NCBI RefSeq assembly: GCF_034314105.1
Contig: NZ_JAVIWJ010000001.1
Location: 3,453,501-3,517,500 of the forward strand
DNA: 64,000 nt
Source: Pseudomonas sp. AB6
Lineage (GTDB): Bacteria > Pseudomonadota > Gammaproteobacteria > Pseudomonadales > Pseudomonadaceae
Direction of reading: 5' to 3'
Shown piece after piece: positions 18,866-28,838 of this stretch. Numbering within the stretch: position 1 is the stretch's first letter; every line of letters begins with the position of its first letter. The position numbers were made by a program, and so were the translations under genes. Below the pieces are notes generated by a model. It saw only the letters and a program-made list of their open reading frames with translations, ran no database searches and was not told the origin of the DNA.

Positions 18866-20028
18866 GCACGCTGATCGAAACCGATGCCGTGGTGCTCGGC
18901 GGCGGCATCGTCGGGGCTTCGGCGGCCTTGATGCTCGCGCGCAAAGACAAACGGGTGGTGCTGCTGGAGCGTGATTTTTGTGGCTCGCATTCCAGCGGGG
19001 TTAACTATGGAGGTGTTCGCCGGCAAGGTCGGCCACTGAGTCAGTTGCCCTTGTCCCAGCGCGCCCACGCGATGTGGGACAACCTGCTCGAACTGATCGG
19101 CACCGACGGCGAATACGTGAAATCAGGGCATTTGAAACTGGCCCGCAGTCACGCGGACATGGCTGCGCTTCAATCGTATGCCGACGCCACGCGGGGGTTT
19201 GGCTTGGGCTTGCGGTTGCTTGATCGCGCCGAATTGCGCGCGCGATACCCCTGGGTGGGTGACGTGGCGCAGGGAGCATCGTTGTGCCCGGAAGATGGTC
19301 ACGCCAATCCGCGTTTGATTTCGCCTGCCTTCGCCCGCGCCGCGCAACGTGCTGGCGCCCAGGTGTTCGAGCAGGCCAACGTCATCGACATCGAACATGA
19401 CGGGCAAGCATTCAACGTCCACTGCGCCAACGGGATCAAGGTTCGCGCGCCGTGGCTGCTCAATTGCGCTGGCGCCTGGGCCGGGAACGTCGCCGCCCAA
19501 TTTGGCGAGTCGGTGCCGATGCGCACCGGGCACCCGGCGATGCTGGTCACCGAACCGTTGCCCATGGTGATGGACGTCAGCACCGGGGTAGAAGGCGGTG
19601 GGATTTATGCGCGCCAAGTGGCGCGAGGTAATTGCGTGTTGGGCGGCGGCCAAGGGTTTGCAATGACCCCGGAGCAGGCACGTCCAGGCCAAGCCGCCGT
19701 GCTTGAGATCCTGCGCAACGCCGCCGAGCTGTATCCGTTTCTTGCGCACGCTCAAGCGATTCGGACCTGGAGCGGCACCGAAGGTTATCTGCCAGATCGC
19801 GAACCCGTGATTGGCGTCAGCACCACCCAAGCGGGTTTGCTGCACGGTTTCGGTTTCGCCGGGTCCGGTTTCCAGATCGCCCCGGCGGTGGGTGAAGCCC
19901 TCGCCGAACTGGTGTGTTCAGGTTCCGCTACACAGCCGATTGAAGCGTTTTCAATCGCTCGTTTTCAAACCACTCAAACCGCGCAAGCGGGGACCGTCGT
20001 TCAATTGCCTAGAGGAAGATCGCGTTAA
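18862..20028 (+). CDS. FAD-dependent amine/amino acid oxidase subunit (DAO family), HcnC/OoxB-like
   Basis: The 388-residue DAO-fold flavoprotein has AVVLGGGIVGASAALMLAR (FAD-binding) at residues 10-28. Further family segments are NYGGVRRQGR, LLNCAGAWAG, and the C-terminal GFGFAGSGFQIAPAVGEALA. It is the probable catalytic subunit, oxidising the C-N bond of an imported amino compound. The start overlaps the previous stop (ATGA), and its own TAA overlaps the next ATG by one base. Candidates for the substrate are an opine, a cyclic amino acid or glycine-like compound. Cyanide production (HcnC) is unlikely because of the linked importer. Confidence 0.88.
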   Translation: MSTLIETDAVVLGGGIVGASAALMLARKDKRVVLLERDFCGSHSSGVNYGGVRRQGRPLSQLPLSQRAHAMWDNLLELIGTDGEYVKSGHLKLARSHADMAALQSYADATRGFGLGLRLLDRAELRARYPWVGDVAQGASLCPEDGHANPRLISPAFARAAQRAGAQVFEQANVIDIEHDGQAFNVHCANGIKVRAPWLLNCAGAWAGNVAAQFGESVPMRTGHPAMLVTEPLPMVMDVSTGVEGGGIYARQVARGNCVLGGGQGFAMTPEQARPGQAAVLEILRNAAELYPFLAHAQAIRTWSGTEGYLPDREPVIGVSTTQAGLLHGFGFAGSGFQIAPAVGEALAELVCSGSATQPIEAFSIARFQTTQTAQAGTVVQLPRGRSR

Positions 20029-21070
20029 TGAAGAACATCAATCGTATCGCCCTGTCTTGTCTACCCTTGGCCAGCTTGCTAATGACGGGCACGGCCCACG
20101 CCGATCCGACGCTGTACTTGGGCATGAACGGCGGCACCATGGAACGGGTTTACGCCGACAAGGTGTTGCCCGCGTTCGAGAAGGCCAACCACGTTAAAGT
20201 CGTGATCGTGCCTGGCACCTCGTCGGACATTTTGGCCAAAGTTCAAGCGAGCAAAGACACCCCACAGATGCACGTCATATTCCTCGACGACGGCATCATG
20301 TACCGCGCCATTTCCATGGGCTTGTGCGACAAGCTTCAGGACAGCCCGGTGCTGGCGGATATTCCGGCCAAAGCGAAGATCAAGGATCAGGCCGTGGCCG
20401 TGACCCTCGGCGTGACCGGCCTCGCCTACAACACGCGGATGTTCAAAGAAAAAGGCTGGAGCGCACCGACCTCGTGGATGGACCTGGCCGACCCGCGCTT
20501 CAAGGACAAAGTAGTGTTCCAGTCACTCGCGTCATCGACGTTCGGCCTGCACGGTTTCTTGATGTTCAACCGTATTCAGGGCGGCAGCGAAGCCAACGTT
20601 GAACCTGGCTTTAAAGCGTGGCCGAAACCATTGGCCCTAACGTCCTGGAATACATCGCCAGCTCGGCGAAGATCTCGGAAATGGTACAGACCAATGAAGC
20701 GGCCATCTTTCCGCTGACCCCGACCGGCGTCAGCACCCTGCAACTGCTGGGCGTGCCGGTGGAATACGCGCAACCGAAAGAAGGCGCCGTGGTGCTCAAC
20801 GTCGCCGAATGCGCCATCGCCCACAACGACCAACCGGAACTGGCGCAAAAACTGGCGGCATTTCTGCTGAGCCCAGAAGCCCAAGGCCCGGCACTGGAAG
20901 AAGGCGATCAAATTCCTTCCAACCCAAAAACCCCAACCACCGACAAAACCCGCGCGCGAGTCGAGGCCATGAACAAATACCTGGAAACAGCGATTTCGAT
21001 CGATTGGGATCAGGTGAATCAGCTACGACCCGAGTGGAATGCGCGCTGGAGCAAGACGATTGAGCGATAG
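20028..21070 (+). pseudogene. ABC importer binding protein, PotD-like, frameshifted
   Basis: The intact frame begins at ATG 20028 with a signal peptide (MKNINRIALSCLPLASLLM, cleaved near TAHA-DP) and a type II periplasmic binding domain (YLGMNGGTMERVYADKVLP). At about 20618-20630 homology jumps to the frame one base earlier, which continues with TIGPNVLEYIASSAKISEMV to the stop at 21070. A net loss of one base (for example AAAA to AAA at 20624-20626) explains this. Without it the product would be about 347 residues; as read, translation stops at 20717 after 229 residues, the last 31 or so unrelated. No convincing slippery heptamer is in frame. It may be a true null mutation or an assembly error. 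Confidence 0.85.
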
Positions 21071-21114
21071 GTGAGGCGGCTGTCAGCTTGAACTGCTCTG
21101 AGTATTTACTCATG

Positions 21115-21155
21115 AAAAAACCCCAAAAGTCAGGACGGGTGTCCAACTTTTGGGG
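21115..21155 (-). terminator. intrinsic terminator after ssb
   Basis: CCCCAAAAGT (21121-21130) pairs with ACTTTTGGGG (21146-21155), with an inner GGAC/GTCC stem. On the minus strand the stem is followed by six T (complement of 21115-21120). It closes the MFS-ssb unit and separates it from the convergent binding-protein gene. Confidence 0.9.
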
Positions 21156-21187
21156 TGCAGTTCAGAACCGGGCTTTTTGATTGATTT

Positions 21188-21724
21188 CTAGAACGGAATA
21201 TCGTCATCAAAACTATCAAAATCCGGAGCCGGTTGCGGCGCTTGCTGCTGGGGAGCAGGGCGCGATTCGCGTTGTGGCTGGGATTGCTGCGGCTGCGATG
21301 ACTGCTGCGGACGCTGCTGTTGAGGGCGTGGCGCAGAGTTGCTGTTGCCGCCTTGACCCTGTGGAGCACCGTCACCTTGTGGGCGACCGCCCAGCAGTTG
21401 CATGGTGCCTTGCATGTCGACGACGATTTCAGTGGTGTAGCGCTTGATGCCGTCTTTTTCCCACTCGCGGGTTTGCAGCTTGCCCTCGATGTAAACCTGC
21501 GAACCTTTGCGCAGGTATTCGCCGGCGATCTCAGCGACTTTGCCGAACATCGAAACACGGTGCCATTCAGTCTTTTCGACTTTCTGACCGGTTTGTTTGT
21601 CGGTCCATTGTTCGCTGGTCGCCAGACTCAGGTTGGTCACGGCGTTACCGTTAGGCAAGTAGCGAACTTCGGGATCCTGGCCGCATGTACCGACCAATAT
21701 GACTTTGTTAACCCCACGGGCCAT
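21188..21724 (-). CDS. ssb: single-stranded DNA-binding protein
   Basis: The 178-residue SSB has an N-terminal OB fold of about 110 residues ([20 protein letters not shown] to the QGTMQLLGG segment). A Gln/Pro/Ser-rich flexible linker follows, ending in the acidic tip [11 protein letters not shown], which docks repair and replication partners. It binds single-stranded DNA as a tetramer in replication, recombination and repair. The start has AGGAG 7 nt upstream. It lies 9 nt after the MFS gene and is likely cotranscribed with it; the uvrA gene is divergent beyond. Confidence 0.97.
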   Translation of the reverse strand: MARGVNKVILVGTCGQDPEVRYLPNGNAVTNLSLATSEQWTDKQTGQKVEKTEWHRVSMFGKVAEIAGEYLRKGSQVYIEGKLQTREWEKDGIKRYTTEIVVDMQGTMQLLGGRPQGDGAPQGQGGNSNSAPRPQQQRPQQSSQPQQSQPQRESRPAPQQQAPQPAPDFDSFDDDIPF

Positions 21725-21733
21725 AACGCTCTC

Positions 21734-23131
21734 CTAGGCTTCGCATTCCGCTGGCTTCGGGTCGTTGACCAGGCGCTCAAGGGAGTTGCGATCCAATAAT
21801 TCGGTATCTAGTTTGATATAAATGGCAGCTTCGTCACTGACGACCACTGCATCTGTTACCCCCGGGACGGCCATCAAACGCGCGATCAAGCCACCTTCGC
21901 GTTGTGCTTCAGGCGTCAACGGCACACGCAGGCTCGTCACATACGGTGGTTCGCGCATAGTTACAGCAAAGGCTAGCCAGATGGCACATAGAGCGGCACC
22001 GCCGAGGAACACAATACTGAGTCCTCCGTGCTGAAAAAGCCAGCCTCCAAGAATGCCTCCTGCGGCTGAACCGAGGAACTGACTGGTGGAATAAATCCCC
22101 ATGGCCGTGCCTTTGGCGCCTGCCGGTGACACTTTACTGATCAGCGATGGCAACGAGGCTTCAAGCAGGTTGAACGCGGTGAAAAACACCACCGTACCAA
22201 TCACCAAGGCCCGCAACGTATCGCCGAACGCCCAGAAGAATAGCTCAGTCATCAGCAACACGCTGACGGCGCCAAGCAGTACGCGTTTCATCTGGCGTTT
22301 TTTCTCGCCATAGATGATGAACGGAATCATCGCGAAGAACGAAATCAACAACGCGGTCAGGTACACCCACCAGTGCTGTTCCTTGGGTAAACCGGCTTTT
22401 TCGACTAACGCCAAGGGCAGCGCAACGAAGCTGGACATGAGCATCGCGTGCAACACGAAGATACCTAAATCCAGTCGCAGCAGGTCGGGATGACGCAGCG
22501 TCACACCCAACTCCGCTCGTGCAACGCCCGATTCTCTATGGGTCAGAGGTCCAGTCGAATGCGGCACCATAAAAGCGACGACGAAAATGCCCAATAACGC
22601 TAGGCCGCCAGTGGCAAGAAACAACCCGGAGAGGCCGAAAGCCCTGGTCAACAACGGCCCGACAACCATGGCCACCGCGAACGAAAGACCAATGGTCATA
22701 CCGATCATGGCCATGGCCTTGGTGCGATGCTGTTCACGGGTAAGGTCCGACAGCAACGCCATTACGGCCGCTGATATTGCGCCTGCACCTTGTAAGATTC
22801 GCCCGGCGATTACGCCCCAGATCGAATCTGCATTGGCGGCAAGCAGGCTGCCGAGGGCAAATATTATCAAGCCCAAATAAATGACCGGGCGTCGACCGAT
22901 GCGGTCGGAAATTATCCCGAAAGGTATTTGCAGCACTGCCTGAGTCAGGCCGTAAGCGCCGATTGCCAGACCGATGAGCGCTGGAGATGCGCCCGCGAGG
23001 TCCATGCCGTAGGTGGCGAGGACCGGTAAAACCATAAACATGCCAAGCATTCGGAAGGCAAACACCAGCGCCAGGCCGCTTGCTGCGCGGGTTTCGCTGC
23101 CACTCATGCGTTCGCTAAGGGGATCGTGCAT
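21734..23131 (-). CDS. MFS transporter, YajR-like
   Basis: The 465-residue major facilitator has twelve hydrophobic segments and motif A in loop 2-3 ([16 protein letters not shown]). A C-terminal soluble domain of about 65 residues (from [13 protein letters not shown] to the end) matches the ferredoxin-like YAM domain of E. coli YajR. The transported compound is not known. ATG 23131 has GAGG at 7 nt. It sits between ssb and uvrA, as its counterpart does in P. aeruginosa. Confidence 0.9.
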   Translation of the reverse strand: MHDPLSERMSGSETRAASGLALVFAFRMLGMFMVLPVLATYGMDLAGASPALIGLAIGAYGLTQAVLQIPFGIISDRIGRRPVIYLGLIIFALGSLLAANADSIWGVIAGRILQGAGAISAAVMALLSDLTREQHRTKAMAMIGMTIGLSFAVAMVVGPLLTRAFGLSGLFLATGGLALLGIFVVAFMVPHSTGPLTHRESGVARAELGVTLRHPDLLRLDLGIFVLHAMLMSSFVALPLALVEKAGLPKEQHWWVYLTALLISFFAMIPFIIYGEKKRQMKRVLLGAVSVLLMTELFFWAFGDTLRALVIGTVVFFTAFNLLEASLPSLISKVSPAGAKGTAMGIYSTSQFLGSAAGGILGGWLFQHGGLSIVFLGGAALCAIWLAFAVTMREPPYVTSLRVPLTPEAQREGGLIARLMAVPGVTDAVVVSDEAAIYIKLDTELLDRNSLERLVNDPKPAECEA

Positions 23132-23199
23132 GGATAAACCTCATGTGAACCGGCAATGATTCTACCAGTCCCATCGATGAGCAGCACATACGTGACGCT

Positions 23200-23229
23200 T
23201 TGCCGCGTACTGGCATGGAGCCGTATACT
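23200..23229 (+). promoter_or_regulatory. candidate sigma-70 promoter of uvrA
   Basis: TTGCCG (23200-23205) and TATACT (23224-23229) are spaced 18 bases, 31 bases before the GTG start of uvrA. No canonical LexA box (CTG-N10-CAG) was found beside it. Confidence 0.5.
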
Positions 23230-23260
23230 CCCGTGTTTATGCCCGCCAAGCGAGGCCGCA

Positions 23261-26104
23261 GTGGACAAGATCGTGATACGTGGGGCCCGAACCCACAACT
23301 TGAAGAACATTGACTTAACCCTGCCACGCGACAAATTGATCGTGATTACCGGGCTTTCCGGCTCTGGCAAGTCGTCACTGGCCTTTGACACGCTGTACGC
23401 CGAAGGGCAGCGGCGCTATGTCGAATCGCTTTCGGCGTACGCGCGGCAATTTCTGTCGATGATGGAAAAGCCGGACGTCGATACGATAGAAGGGCTCTCG
23501 CCTGCAATTTCTATTGAGCAGAAGTCTACATCGCACAACCCGCGCTCGACCGTGGGTACGATTACTGAAATTTACGATTATTTGCGCCTGCTTTACGCTC
23601 GCGTCGGCCAACCGCGCTGTCCGGATCACGATATTCCGCTCGAAGCGCAGACGGTCAGCCAAATGGTTGATCTGGTGCTAGCTCAGCCAGAGGGCAGTAA
23701 GCTGATGCTGCTCGCACCCGTGATCCGGGAACGCAAGGGCGAGCACCTGGCGATCTTTGAGGAATTGCGCGCCCAAGGCTTCGTCCGCGCCCGAGTGAAT
23801 GGCCGACTATGCGAGCTGGATGAGCTACCCAAGCTCGACAAGCAGAAGAAGCACTCCATTGATGTGGTAGTTGACCGATTCAAGGTTCGTGAGGACATGC
23901 AGCAGCGGCTCGCTGAATCGTTTGAGACTGCACTGAAGTTGGCCGACGGTATCGCTTGGGTAGCGCCGATGGACGACGAGCCCGGCGAAGAAATGATTTT
24001 CTCGGCGCGCTTTGCTTGCCCAATTTGCGGGCATGCAATCAGCGAACTAGAACCCAAGCTGTTTTCTTTCAACAACCCGGCTGGTGCGTGCCCAACCTGC
24101 GACGGTCTGGGCGTGAAGCAATTTTTCGATATCAAGCGGTTGGTCAATGGTGAACTGACACTGGCCGAAGGGGCGATTCGTGGCTGGGACCGGCGTAACG
24201 TTTATTACTTCCAGATGCTCGGCTCGCTGGCGAGTCACTATGGCTTCAGCCTGGAAGTACCGTTCAATGAGTTGCCGGCTGACCAGCAAAAGATTTTGTT
24301 GAATGGCAGCGGCACGCAAAACGTCGATTTCCGTTATCTCAATGATCGCGGCGACATCGTTAAGCGTGCGCACCCCTTCGAAGGCATCGTGCCAAACCTT
24401 GAGCGACGCTATCGCGAGACTGAGTCGGCGACGGTTCGTGAGGAGCTGGCCAAGTTTCTCAGCACTCAGCCTTGCCCAGACTGCCGTGGCACGCGTCTGC
24501 GTCGCGAAGCGCGTCACGTGTGGGTCGGCGAGAAAACCTTGCCTGCTGTCACCAGCCTGCCGATTGGCGACGCAACAGAATATTTTTCCACGCTAAAACT
24601 GACGGGCCGACGCGGCGAAATTGCCGACAAGATTCTCAAGGAAATCCGCGAGCGTTTACAGTTTCTGGTCAACGTCGGGCTCGATTACTTGTCCCTCGAC
24701 CGTAGCGCCGACACGTTGTCTGGCGGTGAAGCTCAGCGTATCCGTCTGGCGAGTCAGATCGGCGCAGGTCTGGTGGGGGTTTTGTACATTCTCGACGAGC
24801 CGTCCATTGGTTTGCATCAGCGGGACAACGATCGCCTGCTGGGCACGCTGAAACACCTACGCGATATCGGCAATACGGTGATCGTGGTTGAGCATGACGA
24901 AGACGCTATTCGTTTGGCCGACTACGTAGTGGACATCGGCCCAGGCGCTGGTATTCACGGAGGGCACGTTGTCGCTGAGGGCACACCCGCTGAAGTCATG
25001 GCTCACCCTGATTCGCTGACCGGTAAATATTTGTCGGGGCGAGTCAAAATTGAAGTGCCGGCCAAACGTACGCCGCGCAACAAGAAGCTGTCGCTGACAC
25101 TCAAAGGCGCTCGCGGCAACAACTTACGCAATGTCGATTTAGAAATCCCGATTGGCTTGCTGACCTGCGTGACCGGCGTTTCCGGCTCGGGGAAGTCAAC
25201 GCTAATAAACAATACGCTGTTTCCCTTGAGCGCCACGGCCCTTAACGGTGCCACCACGCTTGAAGCGGCGGTGCATGACAGCATTGATGGCCTGCAGCAT
25301 TTGGATAAGGTGGTCGATATCGATCAGAGCCCTATCGGACGGACGCCGCGGTCTAACCCAGCGACCTACACCGGGCTGTTTACGCCAATTCGCGAATTGT
25401 TTTCCGGGGTGCCGGAGTCGCGGTCACGAGGTTACGGCCCTGGACGTTTCTCGTTCAACGTGAAGGGCGGACGCTGCGAAGCCTGTCAGGGCGACGGCTT
25501 AATCAAGGTCGAAATGCACTTTCTGCCGGATATCTACGTGCCGTGCGACGTGTGTAAGAGCAAGCGTTACAACCGAGAAACGTTGGAGATCAAATACAAG
25601 AGCAAGAGCATCCACGAAGTCTTGGAAATGACCATCGAAGAAGCGCGCGTGTTCTTCGATGCGGTGCCAGCGTTAGCACGCAAACTTCAGACGTTGATGG
25701 ACGTGGGGCTTTCATACATCAAGCTAGGACAATCTGCGACCACGCTGTCCGGTGGTGAAGCGCAACGGGTCAAGCTGTCTCGTGAGCTGTCCAAGCGCGA
25801 TACCGGCAAAACTCTTTATATCCTCGACGAGCCGACTACCGGCCTGCACTTCGCAGATATTCAGCAGTTGCTCGACGTACTGCATCGCTTGCGCGATCAC
25901 GGCAATACCGTGGTGGTGATCGAGCACAACCTGGACGTGATCAAAACAGCCGACTGGCTCGTTGACCTTGGGCCTGAAGGCGGTTCCAAAGGCGGCCAAA
26001 TCATCGCCTGTGGCACGCCGGAAGAAGTGGCTGAGATGGAACAGTCCTATACCGGTCACTACCTTAAGCCGCTACTGATACGGGATAAGGCCACAGCGAT
26101 CTAG
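23261..26104 (+). CDS. uvrA: excinuclease ABC subunit A
   Basis: UvrA is the damage-sensing ATPase of nucleotide excision repair; it loads UvrB at lesions. The 947-residue protein has two ABC modules. Walker A boxes are [14 protein letters not shown] near residue 31 and [14 protein letters not shown] near residue 640. Signatures are [16 protein letters not shown] and [15 protein letters not shown]. Zinc-finger cysteines are seen in CPICGH/CPTCDG and CEACQG/CDVCKS. The start is GTG 23261 ([13 protein letters not shown]), with GAGG 6 nt upstream; the open frame extends 35 codons further but that part is not conserved in character. A strong bidirectional terminator follows. Confidence 0.97.
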   Translation: MDKIVIRGARTHNLKNIDLTLPRDKLIVITGLSGSGKSSLAFDTLYAEGQRRYVESLSAYARQFLSMMEKPDVDTIEGLSPAISIEQKSTSHNPRSTVGTITEIYDYLRLLYARVGQPRCPDHDIPLEAQTVSQMVDLVLAQPEGSKLMLLAPVIRERKGEHLAIFEELRAQGFVRARVNGRLCELDELPKLDKQKKHSIDVVVDRFKVREDMQQRLAESFETALKLADGIAWVAPMDDEPGEEMIFSARFACPICGHAISELEPKLFSFNNPAGACPTCDGLGVKQFFDIKRLVNGELTLAEGAIRGWDRRNVYYFQMLGSLASHYGFSLEVPFNELPADQQKILLNGSGTQNVDFRYLNDRGDIVKRAHPFEGIVPNLERRYRETESATVREELAKFLSTQPCPDCRGTRLRREARHVWVGEKTLPAVTSLPIGDATEYFSTLKLTGRRGEIADKILKEIRERLQFLVNVGLDYLSLDRSADTLSGGEAQRIRLASQIGAGLVGVLYILDEPSIGLHQRDNDRLLGTLKHLRDIGNTVIVVEHDEDAIRLADYVVDIGPGAGIHGGHVVAEGTPAEVMAHPDSLTGKYLSGRVKIEVPAKRTPRNKKLSLTLKGARGNNLRNVDLEIPIGLLTCVTGVSGSGKSTLINNTLFPLSATALNGATTLEAAVHDSIDGLQHLDKVVDIDQSPIGRTPRSNPATYTGLFTPIRELFSGVPESRSRGYGPGRFSFNVKGGRCEACQGDGLIKVEMHFLPDIYVPCDVCKSKRYNRETLEIKYKSKSIHEVLEMTIEEARVFFDAVPALARKLQTLMDVGLSYIKLGQSATTLSGGEAQRVKLSRELSKRDTGKTLYILDEPTTGLHFADIQQLLDVLHRLRDHGNTVVVIEHNLDVIKTADWLVDLGPEGGSKGGQIIACGTPEEVAEMEQSYTGHYLKPLLIRDKATAI

Positions 26105-26116
26105 TTTGATAGTGCA

Positions 26117-26158
26117 TAAAAAACGCCCCTGTCGCATCGCTGCGGCAGGGGCGTTTTA
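26117..26158. terminator. bidirectional terminator between uvrA and ferritin gene
   Basis: AAAACGCCCCTG (26120-26131) pairs with CAGGGGCGTTTT (26146-26157), with an inner CGC/GCG pair. A-runs and T-runs on both sides serve both converging genes. Confidence 0.92.
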
Positions 26159-26171
26159 TTGTGGCAGTGAA

Positions 26172-26636
26172 TCAGAACTGCGATTGCAGGTAGTTCTCCA
26201 ATCCGATTGATTTAATCAGACCTAACTGCTGCTCCAGCCAATAGGTGTGATCCTCTTCGGTATCGGCCAACTGAACACGAAGAATGTCGCGGGAAACGTA
26301 GTCCTTGTGCAGCTCACAGAGGGCGATACCTTGGCAAAGCGCGGCACGGACCTTGTATTCCAACCGTAAGTCGCTGGCGAGCATCTCAGGGACCGTGGTA
26401 CCGATATCTAGATCATCGGCACGCATGCGCGGCGTACCTTCTAGCATCAGAATCCGGCGCATCAACGCATCGGCATGCTCCGTTTCTTCCTGCATTTCAT
26501 GGCTCATACGTTCGTAGAGCTTACTGAGGCCCCAGTCTTCGTACATCCGGGAATGGATAAAATATTGATCACGGGCCGCCAGTTCGCCTGTAAGCAACGT
26601 TTTGAGGTAATCGATTACTACTGGGTGACCTTGCAT
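26172..26636 (-). CDS. ftnA: bacterial ferritin (FtnA; older name BfrA)
   Basis: The 154-residue ferritin-like subunit starts at ATG 26636, with AGGAG 10 nt upstream. Ferroxidase residues are present: E18, E51, H54, E93, E127 and H130. The position of the heme-ligating methionine of true bacterioferritins (Met52) is threonine (EETEH, residues 50-54). This agrees with the published finding that the P. aeruginosa bfrA product is a ferritin rather than a heme bacterioferritin. It stores iron and in P. aeruginosa supports KatA activity; katA is directly upstream on the same strand. A longer frame to 26762 has no supported start. Confidence 0.93.
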   Translation of the reverse strand: MQGHPVVIDYLKTLLTGELAARDQYFIHSRMYEDWGLSKLYERMSHEMQEETEHADALMRRILMLEGTPRMRADDLDIGTTVPEMLASDLRLEYKVRAALCQGIALCELHKDYVSRDILRVQLADTEEDHTYWLEQQLGLIKSIGLENYLQSQF

Positions 26637-26744
26637 CGCCCTAAATCTCCTGCTTAAAGCTGCCAGTTTGGACCAAGCTGAAGGTAAGGTCACTTCTGAA
26701 AACATGTTGAATTGGAAAAGCTGCGAAAGTGGAACACTGGATAG

Positions 26745-26770
26745 AAAAAACCGCCCTGACATGGGCGGTT
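26745..26770 (-). terminator. intrinsic terminator after katA
   Basis: AACCGCCC (26749-26756) and GGGCGGTT (26763-26770) form an 8-bp stem with a 6-base loop, followed on the minus strand by a run of T (complement of 26745-26750). It separates katA from the ferritin gene. Confidence 0.88.
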
Positions 26771-26787
26771 CTTGTTATCACTTAGAT

Positions 26788-28236
26788 TCAGCCGAGTTGT
26801 ACACCTAACGCTTTGGCAAGTCCTTCGCCATACGCTGGATCAGCCTTGAAGAAATACTGCAGTTGACGCTGCACGACATCGCTGGTTACACCTGCCATTG
26901 ATCCGGCAATGTTCTCAATCAATAGAGCCTTCTGCTCGGCACTCATCAAGTTGAAGAGTGCGCCTGCATGACTGTAGTAATCGGTGTCTTCCCGATGATC
27001 GTGACGCGCAGCAACACCGCTTAACGCCAGCGCCGGTTCAGCGTAGGCCGGCGCTTGTTTTGGAGCGTCCGCATAGCTGTTGGGCTCGTAGTTCGGTGTG
27101 CCGCTGCCATTGTTTCCAAACCGCATGGCGCCGTCACGCTGATAGCTATGAACCGGGCTTTTCGGCGCATTGATCGGCAGTTGTTGATGGTTAGTGCCAA
27201 TGCGATAGCGATGCGCATCGGCGTAAGCGAAGACCCGGCCTTGCAGCATGCGGTCTGGTGAGAGACCAACGCCAGGAACCATGTTGCTTGGACCGAATGC
27301 TACTTGTTCAACCTCTGCGAAGTAGTTCGCCGGATTACGGTTCAGCTCCAGCTCGCCGACTTCAATCAGCGGATATTCTTTCTGCGACCACGTCTTGGTG
27401 ACGTCGAAAGGATTCTCATGATGAGCGACTGCTTGAGCCTCGGTCATGATCTGTACGCAGACCTGCCACTTGGGGAAGTCGCCTCGCTCAATTGCAGAGA
27501 ACAGATCACGCTGAGCGTAATCCGGATCCGTACCCGCCAAACGTGCGGCATCCTTCGGAGCAAGGTTTTTGATGCCCTGCATTGTCTTGTAGTGCCATTT
27601 GACCCAATGACGTTCACCGTTCGCTCTGACCAGACTGTAAGTGTGGCTGCCGAAGCCGTGCATGAAGCGATAGCCGTCTGGAATTCCGCGATCCGAGAAC
27701 AGGATAGTGACCTGATGCAAAGCTTCAGGCGAATGCGACCAGAAGTCCCACACCATTTGACCGCTTTTCAGGTTGGTTTGGGGTTGGCGTTTTTGAGTGT
27801 GAATGAAATCAGGGAATTTGATCGGATCACGAATGAAGAACACCGGAGTGTTGTTACCAACGATGTCCCAGTTGCCTTCTTCTGTGTAGAACTTGACCGA
27901 AAAACCACGTGGGTCGCGCTCGGTGTCGGCCGATCCGCGTTCGCCGCCTACGGTAGAGAAGCGGATGAAGATTGGGGTTTGCTTACCTACGGTATCGAAC
28001 AGTTTGGCGCTGGTGTATTGAGTGATGTCGCGACTTACCGTGAAGGTACCGTGGGCACCTGAACCCTTAGCGTGGACACGGCGCTCGGGAATGTTTTCGC
28101 GGTTGAAGTGGGCAAGCTTTTCGATCAGATGGAAGTCATCAAGCAACAGCGGGCCACGGGGGCCAGCGGATCGGGAATTCTGATTGTCGGCAACAGGGGC
28201 GCCGCTGGCGGTTGTAAGCGTTTTATTCTGACTCAT
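26788..28236 (-). CDS. katA: monofunctional heme catalase KatA
   Basis: The catalase has 482 residues from ATG 28236 (GAGGAAG 7 nt upstream; a longer frame to 28281 is not supported). It splits hydrogen peroxide into water and oxygen. The distal histidine is H55 in [14 protein letters not shown], the distal asparagine is in [13 protein letters not shown], and the heme-ligating tyrosine is in [12 protein letters not shown] near residue 338. The size is that of small-subunit (clade III) catalases. Its neighbours, a ferritin downstream and rplQ upstream, match the P. aeruginosa katA locus. The upstream 129 bases are AT-rich, but no OxyR box with correct spacing was found. Confidence 0.97.
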   Translation of the reverse strand: MSQNKTLTTASGAPVADNQNSRSAGPRGPLLLDDFHLIEKLAHFNRENIPERRVHAKGSGAHGTFTVSRDITQYTSAKLFDTVGKQTPIFIRFSTVGGERGSADTERDPRGFSVKFYTEEGNWDIVGNNTPVFFIRDPIKFPDFIHTQKRQPQTNLKSGQMVWDFWSHSPEALHQVTILFSDRGIPDGYRFMHGFGSHTYSLVRANGERHWVKWHYKTMQGIKNLAPKDAARLAGTDPDYAQRDLFSAIERGDFPKWQVCVQIMTEAQAVAHHENPFDVTKTWSQKEYPLIEVGELELNRNPANYFAEVEQVAFGPSNMVPGVGLSPDRMLQGRVFAYADAHRYRIGTNHQQLPINAPKSPVHSYQRDGAMRFGNNGSGTPNYEPNSYADAPKQAPAYAEPALALSGVAARHDHREDTDYYSHAGALFNLMSAEQKALLIENIAGSMAGVTSDVVQRQLQYFFKADPAYGEGLAKALGVQLG

Positions 28237-28365
28237 GCAAAGTCTTCCTCTGGCGAACGTATCTTGCCGGCTAATCGGCATGGAACGAAGTATTCGACAA
28301 AAAGATTACACCAGCAAATTCATTAAATTGTGAGGATCGATAGAATTTTATAATTTATAGATAAC

Positions 28366-28390
28366 AAAAAACCGGGCACTAGGCCCGGTT
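28366..28390 (-). terminator. terminator of the S10-spc-alpha transcript
   Basis: AACCGGGC (28370-28377) and GCCCGGTT (28383-28390) form an 8-bp stem followed on the minus strand by TTTTTT. It lies 20 bases after the rplQ stop. Confidence 0.92.
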
Positions 28391-28409
28391 CTTTGATCAG
28401 ACTAACGTC

Positions 28410-28796
28410 TTATTCAGCAGCTTCTACAACGCCACCAACAGGACGATCAACCAGTTCGACGTACGCCATAGGCGCGTTGTCGCCAGTGCGGAAGCCGCAC
28501 TTGAGGATGCGCAAGTAGCCACCCTCACGGGTTGCATAGCGCTTGCCCAGATCGTTGAACAGCTTACCAACAATGGCTTTCGAACGAGTACGGTCGAATG
28601 CCAGACGGCGGTTAGCCAGACTGTCGATCTTAGCCAAGGTTATCAGCGGCTCAGCAACGCGACGCAGTTCCTTGGCTTTTGGCAGTGTAGTTTTGATCAG
28701 CTCGTGCTCGAACAGCGACACCGCCATGTTTTGAAACATGGCCTTACGGTGAGAGCTAGTACGGCTCAGATGACGTCCACTTTTACGATGACGCAT
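28410..28796 (-). CDS. rplQ: 50S ribosomal protein L17
   Basis: L17 has 128 residues and starts [20 protein letters not shown], the conserved L17 N-terminus; [15 protein letters not shown] is near the end. It binds domain III of 23S rRNA near the peptide exit. It is the last gene of the alpha operon, 42 nt after rpoA, and is followed by a strong terminator. Confidence 0.98.
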   Translation of the reverse strand: MRHRKSGRHLSRTSSHRKAMFQNMAVSLFEHELIKTTLPKAKELRRVAEPLITLAKIDSLANRRLAFDRTRSKAIVGKLFNDLGKRYATREGGYLRILKCGFRTGDNAPMAYVELVDRPVGGVVEAAE

Positions 28797-28838
28797 GATT
28801 CATTCCTTACCAAACATGACGTTCGGTGATTACGACGA

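Noticed and set aside
17226..20028. Hydrogen cyanide synthase (hcnABC)
   Set aside because: The three subunits share the fold and order of HcnABC, but the linked importer, aminotransferase and IclR gene point to catabolism of an amino compound.
20600..20640. Programmed -1 frameshift in the binding-protein gene
   Set aside because: TTTAAAG is present but not in the X-XXY-YYZ phase, and no strong downstream structure was seen. A mutation or sequencing error is simpler.
23132..23260. LexA (SOS) box upstream of uvrA
   Set aside because: The region has TACTGG and CCGTATA but no CTG-N10-CAG palindrome, so SOS control is not supported from the sequence.
28237..28365. OxyR site upstream of katA
   Set aside because: ATAG-like tetranucleotides occur in the AT-rich stretch near 28340-28360, but their spacing (17 rather than 22) does not fit the OxyR pattern.
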